NCBI GenBank assembly: GCA_038501625.1
Contig: JAZAYU010000179.1
Location: 310,001-374,000, forward strand
Length of the DNA stretch: 64,000 bases
From: Corbicula japonica
Lineage: Eukaryota; Mollusca; Bivalvia; Venerida; Cyrenidae
Direction of reading: 5' to 3'
Positions 46,186 to 59,202 of this stretch are shown piece after piece. Below the pieces are notes generated by a model. That model saw only the letters and a list, made by a program, of their open reading frames with translations, made no database searches and was not told where the DNA came from. The first letter of the stretch is position 1, and every line of letters begins with the position of its first letter. Position numbers and translations under genes: made by a program.

Positions 46186-48437
46186 TATGAGATAGCAATT
46201 ATATCCGATTGTGTTAGGTGTAAACTGCTAGTACAGTGGTATCAGTAAACAAGAAAAACATCCTTGATCAACATGTGAAATAATAAAAATTGCGTAATTC
46301 CTATTTTGAAAACGTTGTATGAACGACGTAATCTTCAAATGCTTCAAAAACCACACCCTCAGTTGTCAGTTGATGTGTACTGGCTGAATACATTGTTCAA
46401 AATTAAATGACTGTCTCCACCATCAGAATTCTACACGTTTTAAAGCAACAACAATGTTGACAAAGCCGCGATTGTGATTGGCCAACTAATAAGTGTGAAC
46501 ACTAAGCAGATAAAAGTATCGATAACATCGTCAAACAGAAATTACGTTAAACTTTATAGAACAGTTTGGAATATGTGCATCAACAACAATGTTTTGTAGA
46601 GCAAAACTTAGCGCTCAACTCACTCTTGGCAGTGGATTCGAATCAAGAAGGCTATTCGAAGTTTATGCATTACGAAACATCAACAACAACAACTCACCAA
46701 TTGCAGTGAATTCGACCTATCACGTAATCTCTATCTTAGGCGGAAACAACTCGCTGCTAGTTGTGATTTCTTAAATGTATTTTGTGTTCGTGTAGGGCGA
46801 ATATCTATTAAACTTACTGCTGACAGTGGATACGAATATAAAAGTGTGTTTGCTTGTTGTGCAGTGGATCCGAATCTAGAGGGGGGCATTCACTGGTTAA
46901 CAGCGTACACCCAAATTCACTGTTGGCATGGGATTTCCAATCTAAAATGGTATTTAATAATTATCAAACTCACAATTCACATATCACTGTCAGTTCCACT
47001 CACCAATACAACACTACTTTTTCACGATAAATAGTACGTTTTGCACATTCGTGACAGATTTAGGTTTGACAAATTGTGATTTAGTGGCTTTCTATTTATA
47101 TTGTTTATAATAATTGGCATTTGAAAAACTTGTTTGCTTATTGAATACTTTACAATAGTAAAAATAAACTGTAACGGTTGTGGAAGATATTTTCATTAAA
47201 AGTCACTATTTTCTGGTAAAATTGACCACTGTTACGACTTAAAATCGAAACTATTTAAAAAACAAACAAACAAACAAACATCAAATGACCAACAAATGCT
47301 ATTACATGTAATTGGCGGTCTAGAGATCAATGATTAACAATAGTATTCACAGAGACTACTATACTTCAATATTATTGTACTTATTTCAAGTTATTTGTGA
47401 GTACATGGGTTGATTGATTATACTTAAAAAGCATGCAATTACAGCAAAACGCCATTGAATAGGCATATACATAATCATTTGTATGATTGTTTACTCTAAA
47501 AATGTATGCATGTTTGACTCGGTATTAGTATTGCTCAGCAGAACAGAACAAGAATGATCCGCGAAATTCCACAGTAATCAGCGATAACAGTTAAATCGCC
47601 ATAAATCTTGATAGACTGCTGAGCTGACCAGCATACTGAGAAACATTAACCTAATTACATGATCGCAGACCACATGAACTTTTAGATTCATGAATGTGTA
47701 CGTAATATATTTCTTGCAGATTGTTTAGTAAATCAAATCAAAGAAATAATATTGAACGGCAGAATTTACAAATTAAAGTATATTTTTATATTGTTATTTT
47801 TACATGAATTCAAGCATTAAGAATGCAGCGAAATATTATTTTTGTTTCTTTAATTCAAATGTCAAAAATGCACCAATCCTATGTTTGTAAAGTTTGCAAC
47901 GTATAGTATATGCCTGGAAGCCTGGGAGCGTGAAGTTATCAGTCTAGCAGTTTGTGTTTCTATAAGAACTTGACGACGAGATGCAATAAAACTAGGGTAT
48001 TTCTAGACTTGTAGCTTAATGCTTTCGATGTTTAACATAATTTATATAGCAGTTTCCCGCTCTCTGCGTACAGGAATCACTGTGCCCACCGCATTAAGTG
48101 CCACTGAACAATGTTCCTCGTGTTAGATTGCTTTAAGTTCAAAAGGTCATATTTTCAGAGAAAATATACAATGACCATTGCTTCAAGATTGGTGCTATGT
48201 TCTGTGACAAGTTCGTCTATCATCCAAAAATTATACCAAGAAAACTAAATCTGATAGTCAGTTGATTATTCTGTATTTACATTCCATTATCTATCAGAAA
48301 AAAGATGGATCGACAGAAATTAGAAAAGGAAACTAAGAAATTAAAAAAATAATTATGTTAAAGTTTTTTTTTTAATTTTTATTTAATAGAACCATCAAGA
48401 CGGATACCCGAAGGTTGTTACCGGTAAACAAACCATT

Positions 48438-48672
48438 TTAACTCTTTCCTCCATAAATACGCATTTTTACGCATATGCGACCATTGTAGATCCAGATCAG
48501 CCGGCACATACGTGCCATCTGATAAGGGTCTGCACTGGTCGCTTTTTGATTTGAAATAACCTAATAAATTAAAAAGCGAACAGTGCAGATACTGATCAGA
48601 AGGCACGGATGTGCTGGCTGATCTGGATCTATACTGGTCGCCCATCCCATAAATTATATGGTGGAAAGGGTT
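48438..48672. repeat. GATC-rich foldback MITE, most complete copy
   Basis: Left terminus TTAACTCTTTCCTCCA and right terminus TGGTGGAAAGGGTTA are both present, with the two GATC arms between them and a centre reading AATAACCTAATAAATTAAAA. It gives the family structure: ~235 bp, inverted ends, internal palindrome, no coding. Confidence 0.9.
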
Positions 48673-48831
48673 ACATTTGTAAAGAAAGAATGTTAATAAA
48701 TTAATTAATTTTAATGTTATACGTTATTCATCAAAAGATACGGACTAATATTTTCATAATAATGACTTAATAAAAAGTAATTATTATTAAATTGATTTGC
48801 ATAGATAAGACTATTAATGTTTTTTTGGTTT

Positions 48832-48935
48832 AAATCTTCGTGTGAAACATTTAATAATAGTTCAGGAAGAACAATAATCTGCAGCGCTAATTGATACTAT
48901 GCACTGGTTTACTCTTAAACGTTAGCTTCATTTAT
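48832..48935. other. ~104-bp segment present only in copy 2
   Basis: Begins AAATCTTCGTGTGAAACATT and ends near AAACGTTAGCTTC, between TTTGGTTT and ATTTATTATTTT, which are adjacent in copy 1. No clear terminal repeats. It may be an insertion in copy 2 or a deletion in copy 1. Confidence 0.8.
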
Positions 48936-49818
48936 TATTTTAAAACTTTTTCTGATGTTTTTTGTCACTATATTACCATTTAAGTACGAGATAGAAATGC
49001 ATACAACAAACAACGATTTGGCTATCAAGTTGATTGAAAAACGAGAGTTTTAAATTTTTTTTAATGGGTAAAAGTTGCATTTACTAAAATAAAGTGAACC
49101 GAGGAACATTATTTAGTGCTTTACTAATAACATGGATAAAATGTATTGAGCAAATGGTTCTGTAAGATTCTTTATCATTATGCATCGGGTGGGCATTAAC
49201 ATTAATACTCTAAAGACCACGTGTGAATAGAAATGACCTGGCGGGAATGTATAGGTCAATCATGCTGCTCTAATATTGATTGGAGATTTCATGGTATAAA
49301 TGAACTCCAGATGTCTTGGGGTAAAGATAACAAATTAAGATTCAAAGTTAAAGTGAAAGGATGAGTAAACATGCCAATAAGACTATAATTTTTTTTATGA
49401 AAATGAATTGAACACTCGATTGTACATGTAAAAATGAACTAATAATACATTTTGCAAACATGTTTAGTTTTATTGGGTAAAGAAAAGAACAGACCAGTAA
49501 CTCAAATAGTCATGTATCAGCGTGATATGAATAAATTGTGGTGTAAAGAGGAACCGATGACCAAGTGCTGTGTTAAGACAATGAAAACGTATTTTATATC
49601 AGATGAAATGGAAACGCTAACCAGAGAAAGGAAAAATGTTGGTGGAAGGAAAACAATTTGAATGTAAGTAACTTTCTAATTACTATATAATAATATACCA
49701 ATAACAATATAATAATCACAAAAAAAATACTGAGACCGTTCTGATTTTATTATGTGGATCAGTCATCTTGGAAAACAAAGTAAATTCTTGTCTTACGGAC
49801 ATACTGTAACTTAGATAA

Positions 49819-50009
49819 AAGATGACTTCGTGGCTACGGCTGTCTACTGTCATTTGCTGAACATCGCCGGTGTTGGTTCGAATCGTTTATGAGTCTAGAT
49901 CGTTATATTTGGATGGTTCAATCCGCATGCCCACTCCTAAATGGTGTGGGTCCATCCGCGCCAGAAAGGGTCATTCATGCTTAGCGGGATAGCCAAAACT
50001 AAGTTTTAA
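49819..50009 (+). mobile_element. tRNA-derived SINE-like segment (copy 2)
   Basis: Counterpart of 27230-27420 with intact A-box-like and GGTTCGAATC B-box sequences. Confidence 0.45.
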
Positions 50010-52094
50010 TCACGTGATAAGAAATTTCATTGTATGACAAATTATTATTATAATACGATGAAGATAGCCATGATACATGTCATAATAAAAACGGATGCAT
50101 TATTATAAGTACATTTATTATTGTTTTGTTGTTATTGTGAATGTCCGTTTCAAGAGAATATATTCCCATTCATTAAAGTAGAGACAATCAAATTGAATGC
50201 TAACTGCTAATTTTTTATCAGAAAGACTACACCGCTAAGTCATCAAAAAGTCAATAAGTCTCGTGACAAGGCGACTAACATACTCATTATAATTTCAGTT
50301 CAACCGCACGTTTTTTTTTTCAAACTTGTTTATTTCTGTTGGAATGAGACAAAACATGTTTATTCTTAACGCTCTGAAGCCAAAATCTATGAGCGTTAAA
50401 TTTTAAAACGTATCGTATTACCTTAAATAAATAAACGACTCGAAAAAGATTAATAGGAAGAGGTACAGATTACCAGAAAATTGAATGATATGCATGATGA
50501 TGACAGTTATTGGAAGTGTATACGTTGTGTAGATTATAGTTCAGGTAAATCAAAATCAATATATTTTTAAGTGTTAGAGCAATTAACGTCTACGGATATA
50601 TGTATGTTTTTTTACAGCAGCAGTTGTATGAATTTGACAACTAATGCGCTGTGTAGATCATAATATTACAAAGAACGCGATACGGGAATAGGTCATTTGT
50701 TTGATGTGCTTTTGGTAGTTCAGAAATTGACATATACATTTGTATATAATGCCTTTAAAATAGTGTCAACATTTCTAACAAAACCACTTTTCAGTTAAAA
50801 GAAAATAATAATTTAGTTGTTATTTATAATTCACTTTTAACTCATATTTATACATTTATTTATATGTGGGTTTTACAATCTAATAATAAGACTCAGGACA
50901 TACATGATATTCTGAATCGTGAGGTTAATCAGAAATTTCGAGAAAATATAAATTTTAGTGTCCATGGGTAGAATTAATTTACGCATGCTTAGAAGGGCTT
51001 TAGCTAACGTACATTTGTACTTAAAATAATATTGCTTGATCCAGTTTGATCCAATGGCAGACACATGAAGAATGATCTGCCACGAGAAAGATTTTTTATT
51101 CAGGTTGCTCCGTTGTGTGTCGGTAAAATGATAAAACCCATTTTACACTCTCACTAGGATCATAATATTTTGTTGTTGTTTATTCCCAGTTTATGGACCC
51201 TCCCGCCTCTGACCGAGGACATTATGGTGAGGTCCGTAGGATCATAATATAACGGCTCATTCCTTTAACTAACTGTTCCTTCCTATCAGCGGGAGTCCAA
51301 TTATGTGGCTAATCTCTCACGGAATTGAGGCTCTTAACCAATGTTTACGATAATATATACTTATAAGCCCTTCACTACATTGATATTTTGAATAACTGGC
51401 TAAACAGTTAAAGATTAGCTGCCCTGCTTACCTTATGTCAGGACAGGAATGTTTTGAATTTTGTTCCTCTTTTCTTGTTACGGTGACTGTTTAGTTTATT
51501 TATGTGTTCCAGATAATTATTTTAAATAATAACAACACATTTAGACAAAATCTGTTAAAATGGTTTAAATACACAATTATTTCTAAAATTTTCAGGATTT
51601 GTACAAAAAATATTTGTAACAGCATTATACTATAAAAATTATTCCTGCAACATTCTTCTGTGGTTTATATCCCCAGAAAAAAACTTACTGCAAAATGTAG
51701 CATTCATGAGCAACATAATACAAATGTAAGTGCTAAAATATTTTCTATTGTACAGGCCAGACACTAAATTTAGTGGCTTGTTCCCTTGCTCTGTTGAATT
51801 TTCTTTGATATAATCATTGCAAGGAAAAATATCGTGCTGGTACTTTCATGGCTGTGGTTAAAAGATAACACAAATTATATGTTGGTATCTCGCTGTGATG
51901 TTTGAGCCTAATGGTCAACAAGTTTTAGCTTTCCAAAAAGCTAGTCGGTCATTAGCAAATAAATTAAAAGAATAAGTAGGTATGTATTCGTTCATGTATT
52001 TACTTTTGGACCAATGTAAGTCAATGATATGGCCAGTTTTCTGTCGATCAAAGTCACACAGACTGTATCTGACAAACTATTTGTGAATTTAGTT

Positions 52095-52290
52095 GATGTT
52101 TCAAGTTTCAAGTTTATTTCCATTTACATTTCTCTGTATGTACAAACATAAACAAGAGAACATATAAACATTGTACAATTCTGTTACTTTAAAGCATGCA
52201 AACAAAGTTGAACGGCTGATGTTTGATTTATTGAAACATGAAGAATACGTGTACGGGCTAAAGGCATCAATATAAATAATCATGTCTCTA
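52095..52290 (-). mobile_element. LINE 3' end, minus strand, inside the 4.6-kb insertion
   Basis: Read on the minus strand the segment ends GGAAATAAACTTGAAACTTG, an AATAAA followed by a (TTGAAAC)n tail typical of some LINEs. The upstream ~180 bp is open (52101-52283) but looks like 3'UTR. A short truncated insertion. Confidence 0.45.
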
Positions 52291-53939
52291 GTAGACGTAA
52301 TTTTTTTTTCAGGACGTGTAGAAATAATTACGTTGTTTAAGCACCAGCGAATCTGATGAATATGTTACATTAACGCGAATGCTCAAAGAGGTACCATAGA
52401 ACTTTCCACAGTTGATACTTATTTGTACATTGAGAGAAAAGCCACGCTTATAATATTCAGTATTCATTACCAACATTCATAAAATGTAGTTTTAGTTGGT
52501 TCAGCAGATCTCGTCAAACTTGAAGTTGACGAGCGTTAAAAGACAGTAAACAATAAATTAGGATGCTGATGCATTTATTACTTTCACTTAAGCTTTATGC
52601 TGCTATTATCTTTTGTTTTTGTTTGAACGATTTTCTGTAAAACTATTAAAGGAACTCAAGAAGCACTATTTGTATTTAAATTAATCTATCATCATAAAAA
52701 TTGTCGTTATGCCACTGTTCTGAAAACAACTTTTTCTTTACTTTAAAGGCTGGTTTTGCATTCCTTGCAGTATATTCTAGTAGATCGCCCTTACATAGAA
52801 ATGATAGTGCTTGTGTTGTCTACCTTACTGTACTTGTCAAAATAATGTTATCGTTTAGTATCCCAAGACCGAAATCAGATCCGTTATATTGCATGTGTAT
52901 GGGGAAGCAGTCATTGGGGTCACGGGCATCCCCGGAAATCTTTTACAAGTAAAACTCAATTTGGATTGCAACTGCGACGAGTCCAACCGTTCACTATAGA
53001 CCCCAAGAAGAGAACGCATAGATATATGCGGTTTTGAGAGGGAATATGGGAATCAAAATAAATCAATTCGTATTTCGTTAATAATGCATATATTCAAGGG
53101 CAAGTTTTGAACTTTATGGCGGCGAAAGTTTTGTAACATAAATTAAATAGTTAAAGTTTAAATGATAAAAATACAGAAGCACGTATAGAATGGTTACCAA
53201 GTTTCTATTTCAAAACAATCGTTTAAGTTTTGTTTTCTTAAAATAGATTAAAAGGTCACTTTGAAAACCACCGAAGACGAAAAATGTGAAAATATTACAG
53301 GCTCGGTTTCATTGAGCCTGTTAAAGACTTTAAAGCATATCAAAAACATAAAATACCGCATCGTAATTAGAGCTCCAACTTGGATATCAAAAGGACAGGG
53401 AAATAGATAGATCTAAAAAAACATGGCAGTTTTTGTGCAACAAGCTCAAAACGAGGCACTTTTATGCAAATCTTTGAGAAAGAGCATAATACATGTATAT
53501 AAATGTCCCTCTAAATGAGTAATTGCGAATAAAAGATAAAATGTAATGTTCATAACTAATGAAGACATGGGTAGTCATCAAACCAACTAGGTTTAAACTC
53601 TCGCATCTCAGGTTATTTCAATAGTGCGCTCGTGAAATGCAAAAGTGTGTAATTATGGATTGAAATTATATTTCAACAAACTTGACTAACTAAGTACTTG
53701 TAACTGAGGTAACGTGTCGCCATTTATCCTATAAATTGATATCAGACAAGTTCAATAAACAAAATCATTATTGATGCTTCCACGCTGAATGTGTAATCAT
53801 AACCTCATGTGGCCATCCTAGTCGTTTATCTCTCTCGTCCGCAGCTTATTGGTCGTATTGATGACTGTCTTTTAGCGTAGCGCCGCCCAATTGACTACAC
53901 TTATGATATTAGATAAAAATATTGCCCATGCTGATCTCC

Positions 53940-54150
53940 TATGTTTACTTTAAACAATGGCCATGTCACATTCGCTAAACCTCCGGTATCTTCTGATAAC
54001 ATTCACCAAATTTGCACTGGAAATCGCAAACAAATGGCAAAATCGCTGATCCCCCCCCCCCTTTTTTTTTACTTTAAACAATGATCACCTCACTTCGCTA
54101 AACTTCCGTTAACTTCTGAGAACATTCGCAACATTTGCACTGGAAAGCGC
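53940..54150. repeat. Two imperfect ~125-bp direct repeats with poly-C/poly-T junction
   Basis: ACTTTAAACAATG and ATTTGCACTGGAAA(T/G)CGC occur in both units (about 53947-54030 and 54070-54153). A C-run followed by a T-run near 54050-54070 separates them. Confidence 0.6.
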
Positions 54151-56646
54151 AAAAAGCAAAATCTCTCTTTAAAAGACAATATTTTGACAATTAAGCAAGT
54201 TCTGAGCATTCGTTTCCTCCTAAATGCTTGTTTAAAACATCTCCTCGTTTACTATAAGCCTCTACTGTTTCACGACCGTATGTTTGGTGATTTATACCAC
54301 AAGAAAGAAATTTTTAAAATTAACACATGGGTAGAAGTGTTCATCAATTTTCAAAGTCAATGCATGGACATGAGTTTTGTTGAAACCCGCATAATGTCAT
54401 CTAACATGGCATACACTGAAATTGACATCATTAAAACTAACAAACAAAAACAGGAAAATGTGCGAGAACCACCAATATTACATGTTTAAGTTCAGCATTC
54501 TAACGAAATTGTTGAAGATCAGAATAGTAAATTTAATAATTTGAGTCCCTGTCAGGCTGCTCATCCCCCCACCCTAGGACAGTGACGAAATTTTGTTGTT
54601 GAACTCTAGATTTTGGAATACATTTTTGGTTGAAAGTGTATGCTAATGACCGACTAGCTTTTTGTAAACTTTTGTTTACAGACAGCCTTTCCCGCAAAAG
54701 TCGGAGCGTGCTCGATTGGAAATTCCGACATTTAGAACAGGGAGAACTCCAATCGAGTGCGTCGGAACTGTGTTCTGGCAGCGTTCTACCCATTCCATCG
54801 AAATAGGTGGTGTGAATCGGTCAGTGTTTTATACTGCACCAAACTGAAATATTTTTAGATACTGTTTTTTTGCCATAAAATAAGATAATGGTTACATTTC
54901 AGTACTATGCCAAGAATTTCACCAACATAAATACCAGAAATAGTGTTATTTTTCAGTAAATTATAAATATTGCTTTTTGTTGACTGATCTAAAAACTAGG
55001 AAAACTTAGTTGAACTATGAAGTATGGCTTATTAAGACCATTAGGAGTTCTTTAGACTTCAAAAGATATAATAAACATGCAATTATGTAACACTTTTTAT
55101 AAAAACCTATCATGATTCTGTTCCGACATCCAATCTCACTCGTTTGGCAGATTCTTAGACTCTTTCTCCGTCGTTATCAGAAAATAAACGACTGTTGTAA
55201 ACCAAAAAACTAGAGGCCTCTGATTGGCTTCTGGATTACGTCAAGCCTGTTCTCTGTATCTATTTAAAAAAAATTTCTCCAGCTTCTTATCAACTAAGCC
55301 TATTGCTCATTACAATAATTCAACATAACACTTGATTAAAGAGTAAATATAAACCATTTGTAAAAAAGAAAAGAAGAGGTACAGCTTATACTGTATTAAA
55401 CCAGCATCTAGAAGGTGTAAACGTCGCCCTGAACGACAGGATATGGCAAACAGTGTGCAGTATTTGTGCAACTCGAATGGTTAACATTTAAACCCCCGAC
55501 GCACTACGCCAGCAGTGGTTACAAGCGTCGTAACAATACAGATACAGATCTCATCATAATATGCATTCCAAACATATGAATGGCAATAAATCAGTGACCG
55601 ACATTTAAGTGGCATCAAATTGCTATCAGCAACTCTGCTGTGATAACGGTAAACATACATCTTGTAATATGACTCCGAGTTCGTTGTATTTTTAAATCTA
55701 ACACCAACTGGTGTTGTTAATCTCCAGCAGCAGTATGTACTTTACTTGCAAGCTTGGGGAATACCGCCTATTTTAAACCTCGAGGAAAGATAACTGAAGC
55801 TCGCTAAGGATTCTCTGGCGACTATAATCGCCAGACAAAATTGGTTTACTACTGTCGCTGTCTGCTGAAAGTACAGACATGCGCAGTGAAACAGTCAAGC
55901 AGATTCTGTGGAAGAGTCGGAATTTGATTCTGGCACTGTTCCGACAGCCCAATCGAGCACGCCCGGATATTCATTAGTCTCTAAGAAAAACATAAACGAT
56001 GTCTTGCTTTTGACCAACAAAATCAATATAACGGATTGAATCTATTTCATATATGGGATCATCCTGAACAGTTGTTTGAATCAAATAACGTAACAGTTCA
56101 ATTTATACACAAATAATATTTTGCTATGAAGGTTTTCATCACGTGACTTTCTAAAAAAAGACGCATAACATTTTTTCTACACCCTGTAGAAAATACAACA
56201 CACGTATGTTTATATAATTTAACATGTCGTTATATATCGGCTCAATTTCTGATTTGATGTTACTACAACGTCCAGATATTGTTTCATCAACATTTAGAAG
56301 ACTTTTCTTGCAAATAGGGGGAACGGAAAAGCATTCCCAAGCTCTAGACGGGCGGCTTTGTCTAAAGTGACCACGTCCGGTGCCGCTGTTAACCGGTGTT
56401 ACCCTTCAAAGTTCAAGTTTGGTCCATTATAATATGTCGGTCATCAGGATGACCGACAATAAAATCATCCTGATGACCGACAATAAAACAATTTCAATGA
56501 GCCACTGAGCGTAAAATGCTTTTCGACTGTTAAAGGAACCTCTTATTGGTGGATAATTATTTGTAACTACAAAGTAAACAGAAACTTATGACACACAAAA
56601 ATACCCTATTCCGCCAAATAAGTTAAATATTTTTTCTCGTTTCTAG

Positions 56647-56706
56647 GTTCGCTCACATTTGCCGTTTACGACTGGTCAACAAGAATCTGGAAACGTCGCC
56701 GGTCAG
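56647..56706 (+). CDS. Candidate 60-bp exon, plus strand (copy 2)
   Basis: Counterpart of 29498-29557, with intact splice signals and one A-to-G difference that is synonymous in the frame joined to 57019. The intron here is only 312 bp because the 2.9-kb segment is absent. Confidence 0.4.
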
Positions 56707-57018
56707 GTAAGCGATACATTACATAACCAAAGAACTGTATAATATCTTAACCAAAAGTAAACTGTAAAAAATTGTCAATGTACAACATTAAACGTTATCT
56801 ATGTTTCTCCTCCCAAACTTGTGAGCAGTTAGTCATTCTTCGTTTGAGGATAATTATACGTAATATAAAAATACTTTATACACTTACAAACTCGAATAAA
56901 ACATGACTTATTAACAATCTGATATCCGATTATTTTAGAGTAGTGTCGCTACTGTTTATATTTTTGAAAAGAATAATTGATTATACATAAATAGAATGAC
57001 GCTTGTTTATAATTACAG

Positions 57019-57187
57019 GTTCATCAGAAAACTACAAATGAGGTTGGAGTTGAAGAATAAATCAACGGAAAGATTTATGCCGGACTGCGGAAAGGGGCAT
57101 CTTTTGTTTACTGTTTTTGCCACTTGGCTCAATGTAAAAGGCAAAATGTTTTTCACAAATGTGAAAAACGTAAATCATTTATTATAA
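57019..57187 (+). CDS. Candidate terminal exon, plus strand (copy 2)
   Basis: Counterpart of 32798-32942. An extra T extends the open frame by nine residues to TAA at 57185-57187. The acceptor TATAATTACAG is intact. Confidence 0.35.
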
Positions 57188-58702
57188 ATGGTAACAATGC
57201 GCAAAGTATCAACACGAATTATTTAAAATACAAGGTGTGGTGGAAAACAACCAAATAAACTCCGTGACTTCAAACAATTATCAAGAACACGTGAATAAAT
57301 ATATTGCGTTAAGAAAACAAAAGTGACATTCGAATAAATGCATTTGCAATTCATAACTTTTTGTTCAAAGGAAATCGCCAATCTTGGTATCCGAACTATT
57401 ATGGAATGCACATGAAACTATATACATTTGCAGGCGTATCGAAATATTATACCTTGAGAAAAGTATTGACCTTTAAAGTATATTTATTTTGTTTTACACA
57501 CTTTTCTAAGGTATAATATTTCCTCAAATATCTTTTCGAAAAATGTTTTATGATTTTATACACTGGCAGTGTTCACTCAAGAAACCCCCATGTCTACAAC
57601 TTGTCTCCTCATGCACGAGCTTACCAACAGGGGGATATGTCCTGGCTATCTTTACACTTGGTGTATATATATGTGTGTATATTGTTATTGTTTGAACAAC
57701 AATTTTTCACGGCTGAAACCTTTATAGTAAAAGTTACTATTCAATGCTAACCACATTTAATAGTTATCAAATATATTTATTTTTAGCTGAATATTGAACA
57801 TTACATCGATTCTAACGAACGTTGGTTGATAAAATGGTTAAATTATCTATGCTTAATTTTATTGAACGGTATTTTGCTGTAGAATTTTTGAGAATATTCT
57901 TTATGTATCGATGAACGTGCAACGATGATTGTAGACGGCCCTGGACAGATAGATGATGTAGACGGCCCTGGACAGAAATATTGTTCACTAATCATGTTGT
58001 GTATAACCAACATTAAGTTGTTTGTATGAAGGGTAACACTAGAGATGAATATACACGGTCGTATATTTTTTTCTGGTGTGATACATTTTAGGGTTCAGTT
58101 GGATAAATCCAAACTATAATATGATTTATAATGAAGACTAACACAGCTCTGTTTTTATGGCATATTGAAAAAAAATTTAAACCAACATGTCGTCCATTAC
58201 TCTTTTCCTATTTTGAAAATCAAAATGAATATAATATGAATACGTGTACTTATAAAATAACAACGATTGTGTAAATCTTCCAGTGAAATAACCATCACTA
58301 TTTTAAGTGCAACAATCTAATAACTTATTTTGACACTAGTTATGTTTTAACTGTAAAAATGCTAATATATGGTCAGTGGATAAAGAAACGCTCGGAAAAT
58401 ATTGCAGATAATTCTAGTTTTGCCGTTTCACGCTTTCCACGAGAGACCTCGTTACGCAATTCCAATTTGAGACATTTGATACGCAACAACAGGCATTTTA
58501 ACCTTTAGAATGCCTTGGCAGATTTGAATTGTTTTCGGGCAACACACTCTCAAGATATTGCAAATAATGTCACCCTACTTTTCACTATCCTGTGGGTTTT
58601 TGATCTGTATATATCCGTATAGACATGACTAGTGTAAATTAATCATGTTTGAAATAATAGTTTTCTTTCTGTTACGTTCACATTAGAATTACTGCTTAAA
58701 AT
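57188..58702. other. No gene seen (copy 2 right edge)
   Basis: Counterpart of 32943-34484, including the tandem GTAGACGGCCCTGGACAGA units near 57932-57976. It ends at the second N gap before the expected right terminal repeat. Confidence 0.4.
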
Positions 58703-59202
58703 NNNNNNNNNNNNNNNNNNNNNNNNNNNNNNNNNNNNNNNNNNNNNNNNNNNNNNNNNNNNNNNNNNNNNNNNNNNNNNNNNNNNNNNNNNNNNNNNNN
58801 NNNNNNNNNNNNNNNNNNNNNNNNNNNNNNNNNNNNNNNNNNNNNNNNNNNNNNNNNNNNNNNNNNNNNNNNNNNNNNNNNNNNNNNNNNNNNNNNNNNN
58901 NNNNNNNNNNNNNNNNNNNNNNNNNNNNNNNNNNNNNNNNNNNNNNNNNNNNNNNNNNNNNNNNNNNNNNNNNNNNNNNNNNNNNNNNNNNNNNNNNNNN
59001 NNNNNNNNNNNNNNNNNNNNNNNNNNNNNNNNNNNNNNNNNNNNNNNNNNNNNNNNNNNNNNNNNNNNNNNNNNNNNNNNNNNNNNNNNNNNNNNNNNNN
59101 NNNNNNNNNNNNNNNNNNNNNNNNNNNNNNNNNNNNNNNNNNNNNNNNNNNNNNNNNNNNNNNNNNNNNNNNNNNNNNNNNNNNNNNNNNNNNNNNNNNN
59201 NN
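58703..59202. other. Assembly gap of 500 N
   Basis: Exactly 500 N. It separates copy 2 from a LINE fragment; the true distance and content are unknown. Open frames across it are artefacts. Confidence 0.99.

Larger units (their letters stand above)
51919..56483. mobile_element. ~4.57-kb insertion present only in copy 2
   Basis: Copy 1 reads GGTCAATAAAAC at 29330-29341. In copy 2 this is split, with CAA on both sides (51916-51918 and 56481-56483), consistent with a 3-bp or shorter target duplication. Inside, a 24-bp perfect inverted repeat containing AGCTAGTCGGTCATTAGC lies at 51934-51957 and 54641-54664. The right end carries GTCGGTCAT and ATGACCGAC copies at about 56435-56481. A CGTGCTCGATTGG motif at about 54707 is inverted near 55951-55963. 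There is no transposase; open frames at 52701-52952, 54184-54489 (plus) and 54533-54793 (minus) are unrecognised. It probably holds nested elements. Confidence 0.8.
36234..58702 (+). repeat. Copy 2 of the duplicated interior block
   Basis: Direct repeat of 13641-34484, starting and ending at N gaps. Notable differences from copy 1: a ~76-bp loss near 45463, a ~21-bp loss near 46701, a ~104-bp gain at about 48832-48935, a ~4.57-kb gain at 51919-56483, and absence of the 2.93-kb segment at 56868. Neither terminal repeat of this copy is visible; both would fall in or beyond the gaps. Confidence 0.97.
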
